Below, piece after piece: positions 9,103 through 18,352 of a DNA stretch of 64,000 nt; the stretch's first letter is position 1; every line of letters begins with the position of its first letter. Origin of the DNA: UBA993 sp964436815 (GTDB lineage Bacteria > Bacillota > Dethiobacteria > DTU022). Below the pieces are notes generated by a model. That model was given only the letters and a program-made list of their open reading frames with translations, had not been told where the DNA came from and did no database searches. A program made the position numbers and the translations under genes. Location of the stretch: assembly GCA_964436815.1 (NCBI GenBank), contig CAYTER010000004.1, forward strand, positions 11,209 to 75,208, given 5' to 3'.

Positions 9103-10599
9103 TTAAGCCGGGTAAGCAGTAAATTGATCATCGCCGGAAAGCAATTTTTCATCAACCCGGTACAAATCTTCAGCCTTAAAATTTGCAGCCGCAGCTTTAG
9201 GCTTCACTGTATTGATTACCTTGCCTCCGTCACAACTGCTGTTAAGCTCCAGGGGAGGCAGTTCTCCTTTGCGCCGTTTGAAAAAATCAATGGCCACATT
9301 GGGAAAAATAATATAGGAAAGAAGATCTTCTTCCTGTTCCAGATATTCAGCGATCTCTTTGCGTGCCTCTTCCAATTGGGGAGCAAGCTGGTCAGCGGGC
9401 CTTCCGGTAATGGGCTGTTCATCTTTAAGAACTTTTTTAATCAAATCGGCGCTAACTTCCCCCGGAGGGCGACCGTACAGGCCTCGCAGGTAATTTTTAA
9501 TTTCTGTCGAGACCATTTTATAGCGCTCGCCGATCAATACATTAACCACCGCCTGTGTACCGACAATCTGGCTACTGGGCGTAACCAGCGGCGGGTAGCC
9601 GAGATCGGCACGGACCCGGGGGACTTCTTCCAGCACTTCCCGCAATAAATGTGAAGCTTTTTGCTCGGCCAGTTGTGAAGCGAGGTTAGAGATCATTCCC
9701 CCGGGGATCTGGTAGCTAAGCACGTTTGCATCTACACCCATAACTTCGCGGGGAACCTCATAGCCACAGCTAATCTCATTAAAGTGCTCACTGACCTTCG
9801 AAAGCAACCGAAGATCAAGGCCCGTATCATAAGGCGTTCCTTTTAAGGCGGCAACCAGGCTGTCTGTTGCCGGCTGACTTGCCCCCATAGCCATGGCGGC
9901 ATTTGCCGTATCGATCACATCAACGCCGGCTTCTATTGCTTTCAGATAAGCCATTGAAGCCATACCGCTGGTGTAGTGACAGTGCAGCTGAACAGGAAGG
10001 CCGACTTCCTTCTTCAGGCGGCTGACCAGGTCATAGGCGTCATAAGGAGCGATTAAACCTGCCATATCCTTGATACAAATCGAATCGGAGCCCAGCGCTT
10101 TAAGATCATGACCGACCTGGACAAAATAATCGATGCTGTGAAAAGGGCTGATCGTATAGCTGATCGTTCCCTGGGCATGAGCCCCTTCCTGTTTAGTGTA
10201 ACGGATGGCTTGTTCCATGTTACGCAGGTCGTTCAAAGCATCAAAAATGCGGATGATATCAATCCCGTTTGATACGGCTTTTTTTATAAACTCTTCCAGG
10301 ACGTCATCGGCATAATGACGGTAGCCGACTATATTCTGACCGCGCAACAGCATCTGCAATCTGGTATTTTTAAGGCCTTTCCGCAGTTGACGCAGCCTCT
10401 CCCACGGATCTTCATCCAGAAAGCGCATGCAGGCATCAAATGTTGCTCCACCCCAAACTTCGAGGGAGTGATACCCGATCTGATCCATAACCTCTACAAT
10501 GGGCAGCATCTCAACCAGCCTCATCCTGGTCGCCAATAGTGACTGATGGGCATCGCGCAGTGAAGTATCTGTTATTCCAACTCGTCTTTTATCCGCCAA
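9103..10599 (-). CDS. Pyruvate/oxaloacetate carboxyltransferase (PycB/OadA type), no biotin domain
   Basis: A TIM-barrel carboxyltransferase that moves a carboxyl group between biotin and pyruvate or oxaloacetate. In the 498 residues the start TDTSLRDAHQSLLATRMR, the EVWGGATFDACMRFL motif, the SICIKDMAGL segment carrying the likely carbamylated or metal-site lysine, and LHCHYTSGMASM are those of the PYC/OADA family. The protein stops after the conserved PYC_OADA domain and has no biotinyl-attachment domain, so a separate biotin carrier must exist. TTG start, with AAGGAG 11 bases upstream. It begins only 19 bp after gyrA, so it may be read from the gyrA transcript. Whether it works in anaplerosis with a PycA biotin carboxylase or in sodium-pumping decarboxylation cannot be decided from this window. 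Confidence 0.88.
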   Translation of the reverse strand: MADKRRVGITDTSLRDAHQSLLATRMRLVEMLPIVEVMDQIGYHSLEVWGGATFDACMRFLDEDPWERLRQLRKGLKNTRLQMLLRGQNIVGYRHYADDVLEEFIKKAVSNGIDIIRIFDALNDLRNMEQAIRYTKQEGAHAQGTISYTISPFHSIDYFVQVGHDLKALGSDSICIKDMAGLIAPYDAYDLVSRLKKEVGLPVQLHCHYTSGMASMAYLKAIEAGVDVIDTANAAMAMGASQPATDSLVAALKGTPYDTGLDLRLLSKVSEHFNEISCGYEVPREVMGVDANVLSYQIPGGMISNLASQLAEQKASHLLREVLEEVPRVRADLGYPPLVTPSSQIVGTQAVVNVLIGERYKMVSTEIKNYLRGLYGRPPGEVSADLIKKVLKDEQPITGRPADQLAPQLEEARKEIAEYLEQEEDLLSYIIFPNVAIDFFKRRKGELPPLELNSSCDGGKVINTVKPKAAAANFKAEDLYRVDEKLLSGDDQFTAYPA

Positions 10600-10618
10600 T
10601 AATTATTTCACTCCTTAC

Positions 10619-13048
10619 TCAATCTTGTTCGGCATCAAGTCCGACCAGGTTGACAACCTGATCATTTGGATCGAGCCTGATCAGGGTCACGCCCCTGGCA
10701 TATCGGCCCATCAATGATACCTTATCGATTCTTTGACGGTTAACAACACCATTTGCGGTTACAATGATAAATTCTTCATTGGTTTTCCTTAAAACGATAA
10801 AGATGGAAAGCGGTCCGCTCTGCGGAGTGGTTTTTATCCCGATCATACCCTTGCCTCCGCGACGGTGTAAAGCAAATTCGCTTGCTGCCACCCGCTTGCC
10901 AAAACCTTTCTCGGAAGCTAATAAAAGCTGATGTTCCGCTGTCACCAAATCAGCGCCGACTACGCGGTTCTGTGCCCCGAGAGAAACTGCCTTCACGCCT
11001 CTGGCCGCCCTGCCCATCGGCCGGACCTGACTTTCCGGAAAACGGACAAAAAGGCCGGCGCTGGTCCCGACGATCACTTCTTTTTTCCCGTCCGTCAGCC
11101 TTACAGCGATCAACTCATCATCGTCCAGCAGGTTTAAAGCTGTCAATCCGGTTTTACGGGTATTCTTGTAATCAGTCAATGGCGTTTTCTTGATCAACCC
11201 TTTAGCTGTAACCATCAAAAGGAATCGATCTTCGCTGAACTCCGCTATCGGCAGCGTTGCGGTTATAAATTCCTTCTCTTCCAGCGGCAGCAGATTTACC
11301 AGCGCCGTTCCCCTCGATTGGCGCCCGGATTCCGGTACTTCATAAACCTGGAGCAGGTAAACCTTACCCCGATTGCTGAAACAGAGCAGCTTATCATGGG
11401 TGGAAGCAACATGGCACTGTTCGACCATGTCATTTTCACGGGTTTGAATCCCTTTTACTCCCCGACCTCCCCGGTGCTGACTATGATAGGTGGTCAGCGG
11501 TAACCGTTTGATATAACCGCGATCCGTCAGAGTTAATACGACATCTTCCTCTAAAATCAAATCGGTAAGGACCACTTCTCCCTCGTCGGCAACAATCTGG
11601 GTCCGCCGCCGGTCAGCATGCTTGTCCTGGATAGCGGTCAGCTCCTCGCTGATGATCTTTAGCACCAGAGATTCACTTTCCAAAATGCTGCGCAGGTAAG
11701 CGATCTTTTCAAGAAGCTGGTTGCGTTCTTCAACAAGCTTTGAGATCTCAAGCTGGGTCAGCCTTTGCAGGCGCATATCAAGAATGGCCTGAGCCTGTTT
11801 TTCAGATAGAGAGAGCATCTCCATCAGCCCTGTACGGGCAGTCTGGACATCTTTTGAGGCTCTAATCAGGGCGATTACTTCATCCAGGCGATCAAGAGCC
11901 GTCAACAAGCCTTCGACAATGTGCATCCGTTCCTCAGCACGTTTGAGATCAAACTGGGAACGGCGTCTGATAATATCTTTCTGGTGCTCAAGATAATAAG
12001 ATAAGATCTGCTTTAAATTTAAGACCCGCGGTTGTCCGTCAACTAAGGCCAGCATAATGATGCCGTAGGTTTGCTGCAGCGGAGTATATTTATAGAGTTG
12101 ATTGATAATGACCTGCGACTGAAAGTCCCGTTTTACTTCCATCACTACCCGGGCACCGGTGCGATCTGACTCATCCCGGAGATCAGTTATTCCTTCAATC
12201 TTACGTTCCTTGACCAACTCGGCAATTTTCTCCACCAACCTGGCTTTGTTTTGCTGGTAGGGCAGCTCTGTAATAACAATCTGCTCCCTGTTTTTATCTT
12301 TCTTTTCCACTTGGACCAGGCCGCGCACCTTGATAATCCCCCGCCCGGTCTGGTAGGCAGAGTTTATGCCCTCGTGTCCGACAATCAGTCCTCCCGTAGG
12401 GAAATCCGGACCCTTGATATAACGCATCAGGTCGCGCACTGAAGCGTCAGGCCGATCAATCAAAAACTTGATCGCCTCGATCAGCTCAGTTAAGTTATGC
12501 GGAGGTATATTGGTAGCCATGCCCACTGCAATACCCGAAGAACCGTTCGCCAGAAGGTTGGGGAACCTCGACGGTAACACCACCGGTTCTTCGAGGCTTT
12601 CGTCGAAGTTAGGCCTGAAATCTACCGTTTCTTTTTGCAGATCGGTCAGCAGCTCTCCGGCAATTGAAGAAAGGCGGGCTTCTGTGTAGCGCATAGCCGC
12701 CGCTGAATCGCCATCCTGAGATCCAAAGTTTCCGTGACCGTCAACCAGGGGATAACGGGTAGAGAAGTCCTGTGCCATCCTGACCAGGGTGTCATAAAGG
12801 GCAACATCTCCGTGGGGATGGAATTTACCAAGCACTTCACCGACAATACGGGCCGATTTACGATGCGGTTTGTCATGGGTAGAACCCATTTCAGACATAG
12901 CGTAAAGAATCCGTCTGTGCACCGGTTTAAGTCCGTCGCGCACGTCGGGCAGCGCCCTGCTGACAATGACACTCATGGCATAATCAAGAAATGAGACTTT
13001 AACCTCATCATAAATATTAACCGGTACTACACTGTCCCTGTTGGCCAT
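10619..13048 (-). CDS. gyrA: DNA gyrase subunit A
   Basis: Breakage-reunion subunit of DNA gyrase, partner of GyrB encoded at 18400-20313. The 809-residue protein has the winged-helix segment with HPHGD at residues 77-81, the catalytic tyrosine at about Y121 in RYTEAR, the coiled-coil tower, and a C-terminal beta-pinwheel with a GyrA-box-like HRRGGKG, supporting true gyrase rather than topoisomerase IV ParC. The residue equivalent to E. coli Ser83 is valine (V82), while the Asp87 equivalent is kept (D86). ATG is preceded by GGAGAT. Unusually, gyrA is separated from gyrB by a TRAP transporter cassette on the other strand. Confidence 0.97.
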   Translation of the reverse strand: MANRDSVVPVNIYDEVKVSFLDYAMSVIVSRALPDVRDGLKPVHRRILYAMSEMGSTHDKPHRKSARIVGEVLGKFHPHGDVALYDTLVRMAQDFSTRYPLVDGHGNFGSQDGDSAAAMRYTEARLSSIAGELLTDLQKETVDFRPNFDESLEEPVVLPSRFPNLLANGSSGIAVGMATNIPPHNLTELIEAIKFLIDRPDASVRDLMRYIKGPDFPTGGLIVGHEGINSAYQTGRGIIKVRGLVQVEKKDKNREQIVITELPYQQNKARLVEKIAELVKERKIEGITDLRDESDRTGARVVMEVKRDFQSQVIINQLYKYTPLQQTYGIIMLALVDGQPRVLNLKQILSYYLEHQKDIIRRRSQFDLKRAEERMHIVEGLLTALDRLDEVIALIRASKDVQTARTGLMEMLSLSEKQAQAILDMRLQRLTQLEISKLVEERNQLLEKIAYLRSILESESLVLKIISEELTAIQDKHADRRRTQIVADEGEVVLTDLILEEDVVLTLTDRGYIKRLPLTTYHSQHRGGRGVKGIQTRENDMVEQCHVASTHDKLLCFSNRGKVYLLQVYEVPESGRQSRGTALVNLLPLEEKEFITATLPIAEFSEDRFLLMVTAKGLIKKTPLTDYKNTRKTGLTALNLLDDDELIAVRLTDGKKEVIVGTSAGLFVRFPESQVRPMGRAARGVKAVSLGAQNRVVGADLVTAEHQLLLASEKGFGKRVAASEFALHRRGGKGMIGIKTTPQSGPLSIFIVLRKTNEEFIIVTANGVVNRQRIDKVSLMGRYARGVTLIRLDPNDQVVNLVGLDAEQD

Positions 13049-13176
13049 ATAATCTCCTTCATGTCAGGTTGAAATAAATCAGTTGGCTATCTGTTAATTT
13101 TAACACAAAGAGGCGTCCGGCGAAACATTCAGCACGCCTGAAATTACCTAATAATTTGGCTGTTGAGGATACGTGC

Positions 13177-13698
13177 TTAGCCTTTTTTCTTGGAGCGGGC
13201 CTGTTTTTTGATTACATTTTGCTTCAATACCTGCTCGATCTCCTTTTTCGATCCCGGCACAATCTGCCATGATTCAGCGCGTTTCCGCTTGCCGCGGGCA
13301 AAGGAGATGGTCAGGACATCTTTGGTCCAGCGAAAAGAATCGACTTCACTCCAGGCCCAGAAACCCCGAGAGGTTGAGATCCCTTTTTCACGCAGAGCTG
13401 GACGTTCGACTTCCCTGGCTATAACTACCAGCAGAAGGGCTGCATAAAAGAACACGTAAGTATAAGGACCGAGTGGCAGTGGATCATCGGGAAGCTGGTT
13501 TTGCAGTTCAAACCGCATCAGGAGGTATGAAGCTCCGACCAGGATAAGAACAAGAAGGAGCGAATCGGCGCTGAAGCGGCTCAGAAAAACCCTGTTCAAC
13601 TTTAACCGGACAGGGCCCAATTTGTAGTGACGAACGTACAGGTAGACAAGCACGATCATAAAAAGAATAAAGTAAGGAAATACAAGCCTCAGTAGCAT
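13177..13698 (-). CDS. Small membrane protein with cytosolic C-terminal domain (DUF5673-like)
   Basis: 173 residues, function unknown. Seen: three hydrophobic segments (about residues 3-23, 47-62 and 80-97), then a soluble basic domain with GISTSRGFWAWSEVDSFRW and a lysine/arginine-rich tail KKQARSKKKG. The pattern of a 'general' strand, a W-x-x-V motif and alternating beta strands resembles the PH-like DUF5673/YcxB-type membrane-anchored domains, an assignment from memory only. Its ATG has AGGGCT upstream. It precedes gyrA by 128 bp on the same strand. A six-base stem (AGGCGT/ACGCCT, 13109-13138) between them is too weak to call a terminator. Confidence 0.6.
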   Translation of the reverse strand: MLLRLVFPYFILFMIVLVYLYVRHYKLGPVRLKLNRVFLSRFSADSLLLVLILVGASYLLMRFELQNQLPDDPLPLGPYTYVFFYAALLLVVIAREVERPALREKGISTSRGFWAWSEVDSFRWTKDVLTISFARGKRKRAESWQIVPGSKKEIEQVLKQNVIKKQARSKKKG

Positions 13699-14012
13699 AA
13701 GAGCCCTCCGGTTTGCAGGTTTAACGAGAATTTCACCTGATTTGAATTGATCTGCTTTATTAAATCATGAAAATGACGAGTAGTAAATGGGGTGAAACGA
13801 TCCAGAAAACCTTGTTATTAATAAAGAGAAACGAACTTTAAATATTTGTTAATAAATAAAGGCAGGATATTAAACTCAGAATATTGAATATTAATGATTG
13901 AAGCTCGAAATTATTGAATTTACAACAATTCTTGCAATTTGGGGGTGATTTATGCTGTTAGAAGAACGCATCACTGTTTCATTATCTCAATCAATTTTTA
14001 TGGAGGGTCAAA
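13699..14012. other. AT-rich intergenic region between divergent genes
   Basis: 314 bp separate the leftward membrane-protein gene from the rightward TRAP cassette. The DNA is clearly AT-rich with many TTAATAAATA-like runs. A weak promoter candidate for the TRAP operon is TTGAAG, 17 bases, TACAAC around 13900-13928. I see no terminator, repeat or RNA gene. A GGGGGTGA site before an ATG at 13952 is discussed under rejected items. Confidence 0.5.
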
Positions 14013-15017
14013 ATGAAAAAAAGAAGCCAGCTTTACCTGTTTATGATTGTTATTGTAATCAGCCTCATGATCGTAAGCGGTTGTGCGAGCGATACTGCTG
14101 CGCCTGCTGAGCCGGGCACAGATGAACCGGCAGCTCCTGCTGTTACACGTATCAACATGGGCTCCGGTTGGGTTACCGGTGCATACTACCCTCTGGCCGG
14201 GGGTATGTCCCGCGTTATCCACAATCACTCGGACAGTATCTCGCTCACAGTCGAATCATCTGGGGCATCAGCAGTCAATTCAAGAATGATCGGCAGCGGT
14301 GATCTTGATATGGCTATCGTTCAGAATGATGTTGCTTTCTATGCCTATAATGGAGAAGGGGTGTTCGACTCCCCCATAACCAATATTCGCGGGATGTTTA
14401 TTCTTTACCCTGAGCCGGTCCAGTTGGTAGCCGCAGTGGGTTCAGGCATTGAATCTCCGGCCGATCTGGCCGGCAAGAGAGTTGCCCTGGGCCCCCTGGG
14501 CAGCGGCGCCGAGGTTAACGCGCTGCAGGTACTTGAAGCCGCCGGTTTGACCGAAGGGGATCTGGCCGCCGCAGAAAGGCTTGAGGCCCAGGAAGCTGCT
14601 GATTATTTAAAAGACGGCCGGCTGGATGCCGCTTTTTACACGGTTGCCGTAGGTGCGTCGGTTATCGCTGATTTGGCTGTAATGAGTGATGTTTACTTAG
14701 TTAACATTGATGGCGATATTGCTTCGGCCCTGATCGATGCTTACCCCTTTTACGCCAACCTTACTATCAGCGGAGAAGTTTATTCCGGTGTTCCTGAAGC
14801 GCAGACTGTTTCGATCCTTTCCATGGTGGTTTGCCGCGAGGAACTGTCAGAAGATCTGGTCTATGAATTTACAAAGACAATTTTCGAGAACCTTGAAGAT
14901 GTTCAGCGGGCCCATTCTGCAGGTCAGTTTGTGACCCTGGAATCTGCCCTGGACTGGATGGGAATCCCCATGCATCCGGGTGCAGAAAAATACTTCACCG
15001 AAGTAGGTATCATGTAA
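14013..15017 (+). CDS. TAXI family TRAP transporter solute-binding lipoprotein
   Basis: Extracytoplasmic substrate receptor for the TRAP permease encoded just downstream. The 334 residues begin with a lipoprotein signal peptide: basic MKKRSQ, a hydrophobic core and the lipobox VSGC with the acylated cysteine at 24. The mature part opens with INMGSGWVTGAYYPLAGGMSR and SSGASAVNSRMIGSGDLDMAIVQND, the typical TAXI-family (TRAP-associated extracytoplasmic immunogenic protein) ligand-domain sequence. ATG follows GGAGGG. The imported solute is not known; characterised TAXI systems include glutamate/2-oxoglutarate uptake. TRAP transporters are secondary and driven by ion gradients. Confidence 0.92.
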   Translation: MKKRSQLYLFMIVIVISLMIVSGCASDTAAPAEPGTDEPAAPAVTRINMGSGWVTGAYYPLAGGMSRVIHNHSDSISLTVESSGASAVNSRMIGSGDLDMAIVQNDVAFYAYNGEGVFDSPITNIRGMFILYPEPVQLVAAVGSGIESPADLAGKRVALGPLGSGAEVNALQVLEAAGLTEGDLAAAERLEAQEAADYLKDGRLDAAFYTVAVGASVIADLAVMSDVYLVNIDGDIASALIDAYPFYANLTISGEVYSGVPEAQTVSILSMVVCREELSEDLVYEFTKTIFENLEDVQRAHSAGQFVTLESALDWMGIPMHPGAEKYFTEVGIM

Positions 15018-15041
15018 AAAAGAACCCTGTCTTAACTAATT

Positions 15042-15074
15042 GGTACAGGGCGTATATTACGCCCTGTGCCTTTT
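15042..15074 (+). terminator. Hairpin between TAXI receptor and permease genes
   Basis: A 13-bp stem (ggtacagggcgta with tacgccctgtgcc, one G-T pair) around a three-base loop is followed by TTTT. In transporter operons such intergenic hairpins commonly give partial termination or protect the binding-protein message, so that the receptor is made in excess of the permease. Confidence 0.65.
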
Positions 15075-15101
15075 ACCAACAAAAACCGGGGGTGACTATA
15101 A

Positions 15102-17120
15102 TTGAGCCTTGAAGACGCAATTAAAAAAAGCGGAGAAATAGATTTAAGCAACATCGTAGACGAAGGAAAAGTAAGGACCCCGGGAAAAGCAGCTTCTTAT
15201 ATAATTTTCATCATCGGTGTCCTCTGGTCTCTTTTTCACTTTTACACCGCCGGAAGCGGTCTGCTTACTGCGACCCTGCAGCGTTCAGCGCATCTTTCAG
15301 TGGGACTGGCTCTATGTTTTTTGTATTATCCGTTATTTAAGAAAGACGATCGCGCTTACGAAAATTTACCCCTCTATGACGTAGTTCTGTCAGCCGCCGG
15401 TTTTGCTTCAATTTTTTATGTTTTTATCTACTACCGGGATTTGGCAATGCGGGTTGGCGCACCAACCACAACCGATCTGATTATGGGCGGGTTGGCCATT
15501 TTACTGATCATCCTGGCCGCGCAGCGCGCCTTTGGTTTAGTGCTGCCGATTGTAACCCTGGTATTTCTCGCTTATCCTTTCATCGGACCTTACCTGCCCG
15601 GGATCATCGGTCATGGAGGCTACCGCCTGGTGAGAGTGATTAACGATTTATATATTACTAATACCGGCATTTTCGGCATACCAATCGGAGTTACCTCGAC
15701 GTTCGTTTTTGCCTTTGTTCTTTTCGGGGCTTTCTTCCAGGTCTCGGGGGCCGGTCTTTATATTGTACGCCTGGCGTTTGCTTCCCTGGGGCGTTTTAAG
15801 GGCGGGCCGGCCAAAGCAGCGGTTATGGCCAGCGGTTTCATGGGCAGTATCGTCGGGAGCTCTGTCGCAAACACAGTCGTAACCGGTTCGATAACTATCC
15901 CGGTAATGAAAAGAACCGGCTTTACACCTGAGGTTGCAGGAGGAGTGGAGACAGCCGCTTCAACTGACGGACAGTTCCTGCCTCCGATTATGGGCGCCGC
16001 CGCTTTTGTCATGGCTGAGTTTACAGGCATTCCCTACTGGCAAATCTGTATCTCAGCTGCCCTGCCTGCGGTAATCAGTTATTTCGCCCTGCTGGTAATC
16101 GTCCACCTGCAGGCGGCTAAAACCGGGATGATCGGAATGGATAAAAAAGACATCCCGCCATTTCTGTCAACTTTCGTTCGCGGTATCTTTTACTGGATTC
16201 CGATTTGCGTCCTCGTCTATTATTTAATCATCGCCCGCATGACTCCGATTACCGCCGGTTACTTCGCCATAATTTCAGTTTTGGCGATCATGGTGATCAT
16301 GCGCGCCATTCGATTATTTAGTGAAAGAAAAGAAGACCGCACTTCTTTACAACCACTGCTAATCAAGCACTTAAAGGGGCTGTGGTCCGATTTTCTGACC
16401 GGGCTTGACAGCGCCGCCAAAAGCATGTCCGGGATTGCCGTAGCCTGCGCCTGTGCCGGGATTATTGTTGGAGTGGTGACGATGACCGGCCTGGGGCAGA
16501 GCATGATCCTGCTTCTATCAGCTTTGGCCGGAGACAATCTTTTGATTCTGTTGTTGATCTCGGCTGGAATCTCAATCATACTAGGCCTTGGCCTGCCTAC
16601 GACAGCCAAGTACGTAGTTATGGCATCGCTGGTTGCTCCGGCGATTCTGACGATCGCACCCCAGGTTTCGGTCATGGCTGTGCATCTTTTTATCTTGTAT
16701 TATGCCATCCTGGCAGATGATACCCCGCCGGTTGGCGTTGCCGCTTATGCTGCAGCGGCGATAGCGCGGTCAGATCCCATTAAAACCGGCCTACTAGGCT
16801 TTAAATTTGACCTCGGCGCATTTCTGCTGCCGTTTATGTTCATTTACAATCCTGAATTTTTACTTATTGATACAACTTGGTATAAGGCATTACTGGTTGC
16901 CGCCACTTCCCTCTTTGGCATTTACTGTTTCTCGGCTGTCATCCAGCGCTGGCTTTTTACACGCATGAAAGTATGGGAACAGGTGATCTTGCTAGGCGTG
17001 GCAATCTCCATGATCTGGCCTACCTGGTATACAGATATTCTTGGAGCCGCCGTTTTTTTTATTATTTATTTCCACCAAAAAGCGGTAAAAGCGCGGGAGG
17101 ATGAATTGCTCTCCGCATAA
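15102..17120 (+). CDS. TRAP transporter permease, fused small and large subunits
   Basis: Integral membrane permease of a TRAP system. The 672-residue length and continuous hydrophobic segments fit the fused DctQ-DctM (4TM/12TM) architecture found with TAXI receptors. The N-terminal part has about four helices. The large domain contains FGAFFQVSGAGLYIVRLA, GSIVGSSVANTVVTGSITIP and GLGLPTTAKYVVMASLVAPA, typical of the TRAP large subunit. A TTG start at 15102 follows GGGGGTGA with good spacing. It lies 84 bp downstream of the receptor and 27 bp upstream of the DUF1850 gene, so all three are one operon. Cytoplasmic membrane location. Confidence 0.93.
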   Translation: MSLEDAIKKSGEIDLSNIVDEGKVRTPGKAASYIIFIIGVLWSLFHFYTAGSGLLTATLQRSAHLSVGLALCFLYYPLFKKDDRAYENLPLYDVVLSAAGFASIFYVFIYYRDLAMRVGAPTTTDLIMGGLAILLIILAAQRAFGLVLPIVTLVFLAYPFIGPYLPGIIGHGGYRLVRVINDLYITNTGIFGIPIGVTSTFVFAFVLFGAFFQVSGAGLYIVRLAFASLGRFKGGPAKAAVMASGFMGSIVGSSVANTVVTGSITIPVMKRTGFTPEVAGGVETAASTDGQFLPPIMGAAAFVMAEFTGIPYWQICISAALPAVISYFALLVIVHLQAAKTGMIGMDKKDIPPFLSTFVRGIFYWIPICVLVYYLIIARMTPITAGYFAIISVLAIMVIMRAIRLFSERKEDRTSLQPLLIKHLKGLWSDFLTGLDSAAKSMSGIAVACACAGIIVGVVTMTGLGQSMILLLSALAGDNLLILLLISAGISIILGLGLPTTAKYVVMASLVAPAILTIAPQVSVMAVHLFILYYAILADDTPPVGVAAYAAAAIARSDPIKTGLLGFKFDLGAFLLPFMFIYNPEFLLIDTTWYKALLVAATSLFGIYCFSAVIQRWLFTRMKVWEQVILLGVAISMIWPTWYTDILGAAVFFIIYFHQKAVKAREDELLSA

Positions 17121-17147
17121 TTATAAAAGAGGCGGGGCGTCTTTTAG

Positions 17148-17642
17148 ATGAGCTACCGAGCGAGCATTAAAATTTACCTAATCGTAATATTGTTAACGCT
17201 GCTCACTGGCGCAGGAATCTTTATGAATTACCAGCAGGCCCTGACCAATCAAAACTTACATCTTCTGATCGAAGATCCCCGGACCGGTAAACAGTATTAC
17301 ACTATACCGGTGTCTCCCGGGGATCTTTTTACGCTTACTTATCGTAATTCCGTCAGCAAATCGGTGGTCATCGGAACCTTTGCCATTACCGGAGCCCGGT
17401 TAATCGAACCGTTGACTACGGCTTTCACCTCCTATGGTCCGGGCCTGCCCTTTGATTTTATGGAAGATCATCAAATTAAGGACGGTGTGATTACCGTATT
17501 TCATGACGAAGAACCCCGCCCTGAATTGAGACTCTGGGTTACCCCCCTGACGGAGGAAAAGATCACCATAAACAACCGTGACTACCCTCTGGGCAGCCTT
17601 ACTGAAGCCCATCTGCTGCTCAATATATCCGTTGCCAGGTAG
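17148..17642 (+). CDS. DUF1850 family protein, TRAP-associated
   Basis: 164 residues with one N-terminal transmembrane segment (about 8-27) followed by an extracytoplasmic beta-rich domain. The segments LTYRNSVSKSVVIGTF and FTSYGPGLPFDF match the pattern of DUF1850, a family that typically sits beside TAXI TRAP permeases, as here. The molecular role is unknown; a receptor-permease accessory function is an inference from location. Start ATG at 17148 with a GGGG-rich site about 11 bases upstream. Confidence 0.8.
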   Translation: MSYRASIKIYLIVILLTLLTGAGIFMNYQQALTNQNLHLLIEDPRTGKQYYTIPVSPGDLFTLTYRNSVSKSVVIGTFAITGARLIEPLTTAFTSYGPGLPFDFMEDHQIKDGVITVFHDEEPRPELRLWVTPLTEEKITINNRDYPLGSLTEAHLLLNISVAR

Positions 17643-17706
17643 AAAATGAAACTTTTTCCTTGTACAACTGTCAATCAGGTGATCATCTTTGAGGGGAGTC
17701 TCTGTC

Positions 17707-18339
17707 ATGAAAAAATATTTAATCGTTTCACTAATTATCCTTTCACTGTTGGCGTTAAGTACCACCGGCTGTCTGAGCGACGAAGTTGAGCCTGACGATG
17801 AAACCGCAGTCCATCAAGGTTTAATTTATCTGATTGAAGATAACCGAATCCTGGTGGTTAATGACATCGACAGTGCTAATATTCCCTGGAACAGCTGGTT
17901 TGAAAAAGGGAAAAGAGCAATCATGTTCACCATAACTGCCGATACAGTGATTGAATTAAACGGAGATGTCATATCTGCCGACAAACTGGCTAGAGGCCAG
18001 GAAGTGGAGGTCTGGCACAGCGGCCCGCTGGCTGAATCGTATCCGGAACAGGGCAGCGCAGATAAGATTATTATTACGCAGGATACTTCAGCCGGTGAAC
18101 TCTACATTGACAGCGGCCGTTTTAGCGGGCAGGCAGAAGATGGAGCAGAAACCCTGATCTCGATCCGGATCAGCGGGGTGCCGGAAGATGTTACACCGCG
18201 TATTTTCCGCTTGACGAGAGAAGCGGAAGATTTGATGAAACAGCTAAATTTGCAAGAAGGAAGCGAAATTCTTTTTCGCTATCTTGAAGACGAAAATAGC
18301 GATGGACTGATTTTCGATCTTTCCCTGCTTGGAAGCTGA
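17707..18339 (+). CDS. Predicted lipoprotein, possibly DUF3221/YobA-like
   Basis: 210 residues when started at the ATG at 17707, which has GGGGAG upstream; an upstream TTG at 17689 would add six residues before the signal peptide and is less likely. The signal peptide MKKYLIVSLIILSLLALSTT ends in a lipobox with the cysteine at residue 22, so the protein should be anchored on the outer face of the membrane. The mature part has small beta-rich segments such as RILVVNDID and DKLARGQEVEVWHSG followed by ADKIII, reminiscent of OB-like DUF3221 proteins. Function unknown. It follows the DUF1850 gene by 64 bp and converges on gyrB. Confidence 0.7.
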   Translation: MKKYLIVSLIILSLLALSTTGCLSDEVEPDDETAVHQGLIYLIEDNRILVVNDIDSANIPWNSWFEKGKRAIMFTITADTVIELNGDVISADKLARGQEVEVWHSGPLAESYPEQGSADKIIITQDTSAGELYIDSGRFSGQAEDGAETLISIRISGVPEDVTPRIFRLTREAEDLMKQLNLQEGSEILFRYLEDENSDGLIFDLSLLGS

Positions 18340-18352
18340 AGCGGGAAAAATT

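Noticed and set aside
13109..13138. Terminator between the membrane-protein gene and gyrA
   Set aside because: Only six paired bases and no clear T-run.
13952..14110. Small ORF with a GGGGGTGA site upstream of the TAXI receptor gene
   Set aside because: It runs out of frame into the receptor gene for most of its length, and its Cys-rich end is a shadow of the signal-peptide region; only the ribosome-binding site looks real.
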